In this document: positions 6,797-8,442 of the stretch, one piece after another
Layout: every line of letters starts with the position of its first letter
How positions within the stretch are numbered: position 1 is the stretch's first letter
NCBI GenBank assembly: GCA_029935295.1
Contig: JAOZKP010000047.1
Span: 1 to 8,442, forward strand
Length of the DNA stretch: 8,442 nucleotides
Origin: a bacterium
GTDB lineage: Bacteria; Desulfobacterota; Anaeroferrophillalia; Anaeroferrophillales; Tharpellaceae
Direction of reading: 5' to 3'
Program-made: the position numbers and the translations under genes
Notes under the pieces: generated by a model
Told to the model about the DNA's origin: nothing
Databases searched by the model: none
What the model saw: only the letters and a program-made list of their open reading frames with translations

Positions 6797-7718
6797 GCCC
6801 CTGACCTCCGAGCAGAAAAAGAACCGCCATCCGCAGGGCGACACCGTTGCTGACCTGGTTCAAGATTACCGCCCGGTCGCTGTCGGCAACCTCGGAGGTA
6901 ATCTCGACCCCGCGATTCATCGGACCGGGATGCATGACAATGGCATCCGGCGCGGCCAGCTCCAGCCGCTGCCGGTTAAGACCGAAAATACGGGCGTAAT
7001 CGCGAATTGAGGGAAATAGCATCCGGTCCTGCCGTTCAAGCTGAATCCTCAACATCATCACAACATCGACCCCAGCCAGTGCCGCTTCCGGACGGGCGCA
7101 AACCACAACTCCCGGAATTTTATCCAGTCCACGCGGCAGCATAGTCGGCGGCGCACAAACCCTAACAGTTATGCCGAGGGTGAGCAAAGCCCAGATATTT
7201 GAACGCGCCACCCGACTATGAGCGATATCACCGATAATTGCCACCGTCAAACCGGGTTCGAGTTTTTTATGTTCAGAAATAGTCAAAAGGTCAAGCAGCG
7301 CCTGAGTCGGATGTTCATTGGCACCATCACCGGCATTGACTACCCGGGCCCCGACCCGACCGGCTATAAGATGCGCTGCCCCGACGAATTTGTGCCGGAT
7401 AACGATAATATCCGGCGCCATCGCCTGGATATTATCAACAGTATCGAGCAGACTTTCACCCTTGACTACACTTGAGGTTGAGGCACTCATATTGACCGCA
7501 TCCGCACTTAAACGTTTGGCTGCGATCTCGAATGAAGTCCGGGTTCTGGTACTCGGTTCGAAAAAGAGATTAATTACGGTTTTACCGCGCAAAGCCGGAA
7601 CCTTTTTCAAGGGACGTTCGGCAATCTCCTTAAATGATTCAGCGCTTTCCAGCAGGGATCTGATCTCCAATGCTGACAGATCCCGGGTTCCCAACAGATC
7701 TTTACGCTTAAATCCCAT
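6789..7718 (-). CDS. pyrB: Aspartate carbamoyltransferase catalytic subunit
   Basis: Transfers the carbamoyl group from carbamoyl phosphate to aspartate, the committed step of pyrimidine synthesis, as a cytoplasmic trimer. 309 aa (E. coli 311). The carbamoyl-phosphate loop FEPSTRTRTSFE is at 53-64, the 80s loop with Lys86 at 80-90, HPTQALLDL at 136-144 and HPGPMNRGVE at 263-272. The ATG follows a purine-rich GGAGGAG site 8-10 nt upstream that lies in the last codons of pyrR, leaving a 5-nt gap. No pyrI regulatory-subunit gene is present in the window; the pyrR-linked arrangement suggests control through PyrR instead, though a distant pyrI cannot be excluded. Confidence 0.98.
   Translation of the reverse strand: MGFKRKDLLGTRDLSALEIRSLLESAESFKEIAERPLKKVPALRGKTVINLFFEPSTRTRTSFEIAAKRLSADAVNMSASTSSVVKGESLLDTVDNIQAMAPDIIVIRHKFVGAAHLIAGRVGARVVNAGDGANEHPTQALLDLLTISEHKKLEPGLTVAIIGDIAHSRVARSNIWALLTLGITVRVCAPPTMLPRGLDKIPGVVVCARPEAALAGVDVVMMLRIQLERQDRMLFPSIRDYARIFGLNRQRLELAAPDAIVMHPGPMNRGVEITSEVADSDRAVILNQVSNGVALRMAVLFLLGGQGHE
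6804..6809 (-). promoter_or_regulatory. Ribosome binding site of pyrC
   Basis: A near-perfect Shine-Dalgarno GGAGGT on the minus strand, inside the 3' end of pyrB, 7 nt from the ATG at 6796. It decides the pyrC start against a longer frame reaching 6844 and fits coupled translation with pyrB. Confidence 0.85.
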
Positions 7719-7723
7719 CGAGC

Positions 7724-8302
7724 CTACTCCTCCCCCGAGGTTGAATCCTGCGGTATTGAATTACGTGGCATTACGGTTACTTTATCAAAACCATCACTTT
7801 CGGCAACCCTTACCATCACCCGATCCTGAGGTGATGCCGGAACTCTGACACCGACAAAATCAGCCGCAATCGGCAACTCATGACAGCCGCGATCAACCAG
7901 AACCGCCAACTGAATACTCTGCGGCCGACCAAAATCAATCAGGCTGTCCATCGCCGCCCGCACTGTCCGGCCGGTATAGAGGACATCATCAATCAGGATA
8001 ACCGTGACCCCATCAAGGGAGAATGGAATTTCAGTTTTACGCACCACCGGATGATGCGTCGCAATTGAGAGATCATCACGATAAAGGGTAATATCGAGAA
8101 TTCCCAAAGGCAGCTCCCGGCCGGATGCCGTGCTGATAATCTTCTGTAAACGCCGTGCCAGAGAGACCCCACGAGTTAAAACCCCGATGAGCACAAGTTT
8201 TTCGGAAGCTGAATTACGGTCGGCAATCTCAAAGGCGATACGTTTGAGCATCTGCGTCACATCCTGAGCGCTGCAGACACTGTTTTCTTTATTTTCTGAC
8301 AT
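7724..8302 (-). CDS. pyrR: PyrR bifunctional pyr operon regulator / uracil phosphoribosyltransferase
   Basis: PyrR-family type I phosphoribosyltransferase fold protein, 192 aa (family about 180). In Bacillus it binds pyr mRNA in response to UMP and also converts uracil plus PRPP to UMP weakly. The PRPP-binding loop VILIDDVLYTGRT lies at 101-113 with its paired Asp residues. GVLTRGVSLA (40-49), DITLYRDDLS (70-79) and LVDRGCHELP (135-144) are characteristic of PyrR rather than Upp. The chosen ATG is 8302; its nearest AGGA is 13 nt upstream, which is poor. A TTG at 8311 lies 4 nt from AGGA and would add only three residues. A longer TTG frame from 8365 would overlap the TATAAT promoter and is rejected. 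First gene of the operon, 5 nt before pyrB. Whether it acts by attenuation or by blocking translation is not visible. Confidence 0.95.
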   Translation of the reverse strand: MSENKENSVCSAQDVTQMLKRIAFEIADRNSASEKLVLIGVLTRGVSLARRLQKIISTASGRELPLGILDITLYRDDLSIATHHPVVRKTEIPFSLDGVTVILIDDVLYTGRTVRAAMDSLIDFGRPQSIQLAVLVDRGCHELPIAADFVGVRVPASPQDRVMVRVAESDGFDKVTVMPRNSIPQDSTSGEE

Positions 8303-8339
8303 AACTTTCAACTTGTCCTGACCCGGTTTATCCGGAGCT

Positions 8340-8345
8340 ATTATA
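8340..8345 (-). promoter_or_regulatory. Probable -10 box of the pyr operon promoter
   Basis: The minus strand has a perfect TATAAT hexamer 37 nt before the pyrR ATG. The -35 is poor: CTGTTG at 17-bp spacing, or TTGCCA at a too short 14 bp. Transcription would start near 8333, giving a leader of about 31 nt with a small CCGG-ATAAA-CCGG hairpin (8322-8335) and no terminator. The 77 nt farther upstream (8366-8442) are AT-rich and contain no recognisable gene or second clear promoter. Confidence 0.5.
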
Positions 8346-8442
8346 ATTGACAGCCTTAATGGCAACAGAAACTAATGAATAAGCTGGCCAATTCTCTTAA
8401 AACGAACCTTATGCAATAAATCATTACTTAATTTATCCCATG

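Noticed and set aside
6797..6844. Longer pyrC start at 6844
   Set aside because: The added 16 residues do not resemble dihydroorotases, and GGAGGT sits exactly 7 nt before the ATG at 6796.
7318..7848. 176-codon plus-strand open frame opposite pyrB/pyrR
   Set aside because: It is fully antisense to two well-conserved enzymes, with low-complexity Ser/Leu/Arg/Pro-rich content typical of a shadow frame.
8303..8365. Longer pyrR start (TTG at 8365)
   Set aside because: The extension contains the TATAAT box and has no ribosome binding site; ATG at 8302 gives the normal family length.

Overview
The window is a chromosomal, housekeeping segment from a Gram-negative bacterium. It carries the front half of de novo UMP synthesis on the minus strand, read from the right-hand end leftwards: pyrR, pyrB, pyrC, carA and carB. 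One plus-strand gene for an LpxH-type lipid A phosphoesterase sits between carA and carB. The LpxH gene implies a lipopolysaccharide-making outer membrane. The order pyrR-pyrB-pyrC-carA-(insert)-carB resembles what I recall from Desulfuromonadia/Geobacter-like Desulfobacterota (former Deltaproteobacteria). That placement is inference from gene order and protein style; there is no rRNA or other marker here.

Layout. 8303-8442 holds the probable pyr promoter, a TATAAT about 40 nt before the pyrR ATG, with a leader too short for a classical PyrR attenuator. 7724-8302 is pyrR. 6789-7718 is pyrB, starting 5 nt after pyrR. 5459-6796 is pyrC, overlapping pyrB by 8 nt and starting behind a strong GGAGGT site. 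5373-5458 is an 86-nt spacer with a perfect 7-bp stem-loop and a doubtful 16-codon mini-ORF. 4233-5372 is carA. 3489-4208 is lpxH on the opposite strand, convergent with carA (24-nt gap) and divergent from carB (74-nt gap). 187-3414 is carB, starting at TTG. 1-186 is non-coding as far as can be shown and contains several inverted repeats, one a likely 3'-end structure.

How the genes work together. CarA and CarB form carbamoyl-phosphate synthetase, PyrB condenses carbamoyl phosphate with aspartate, and PyrC closes the ring to dihydroorotate. PyrR senses UMP/PRPP and probably controls the set. LpxH releases UMP while making lipid X, so its insertion inside a pyrimidine operon is intriguing, but any functional link is speculation.

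No mobile element, CRISPR array, tRNA or rRNA was seen, and all six proteins look full-length with key motifs intact. The parts worth a second look are regulatory: the antisense lpxH inside an otherwise collinear operon, the almost leaderless lpxH promoter, the 12-bp palindrome in the carB/lpxH divergent spacer, and the structured pyrC-carA spacer. I found no convincing novel system.
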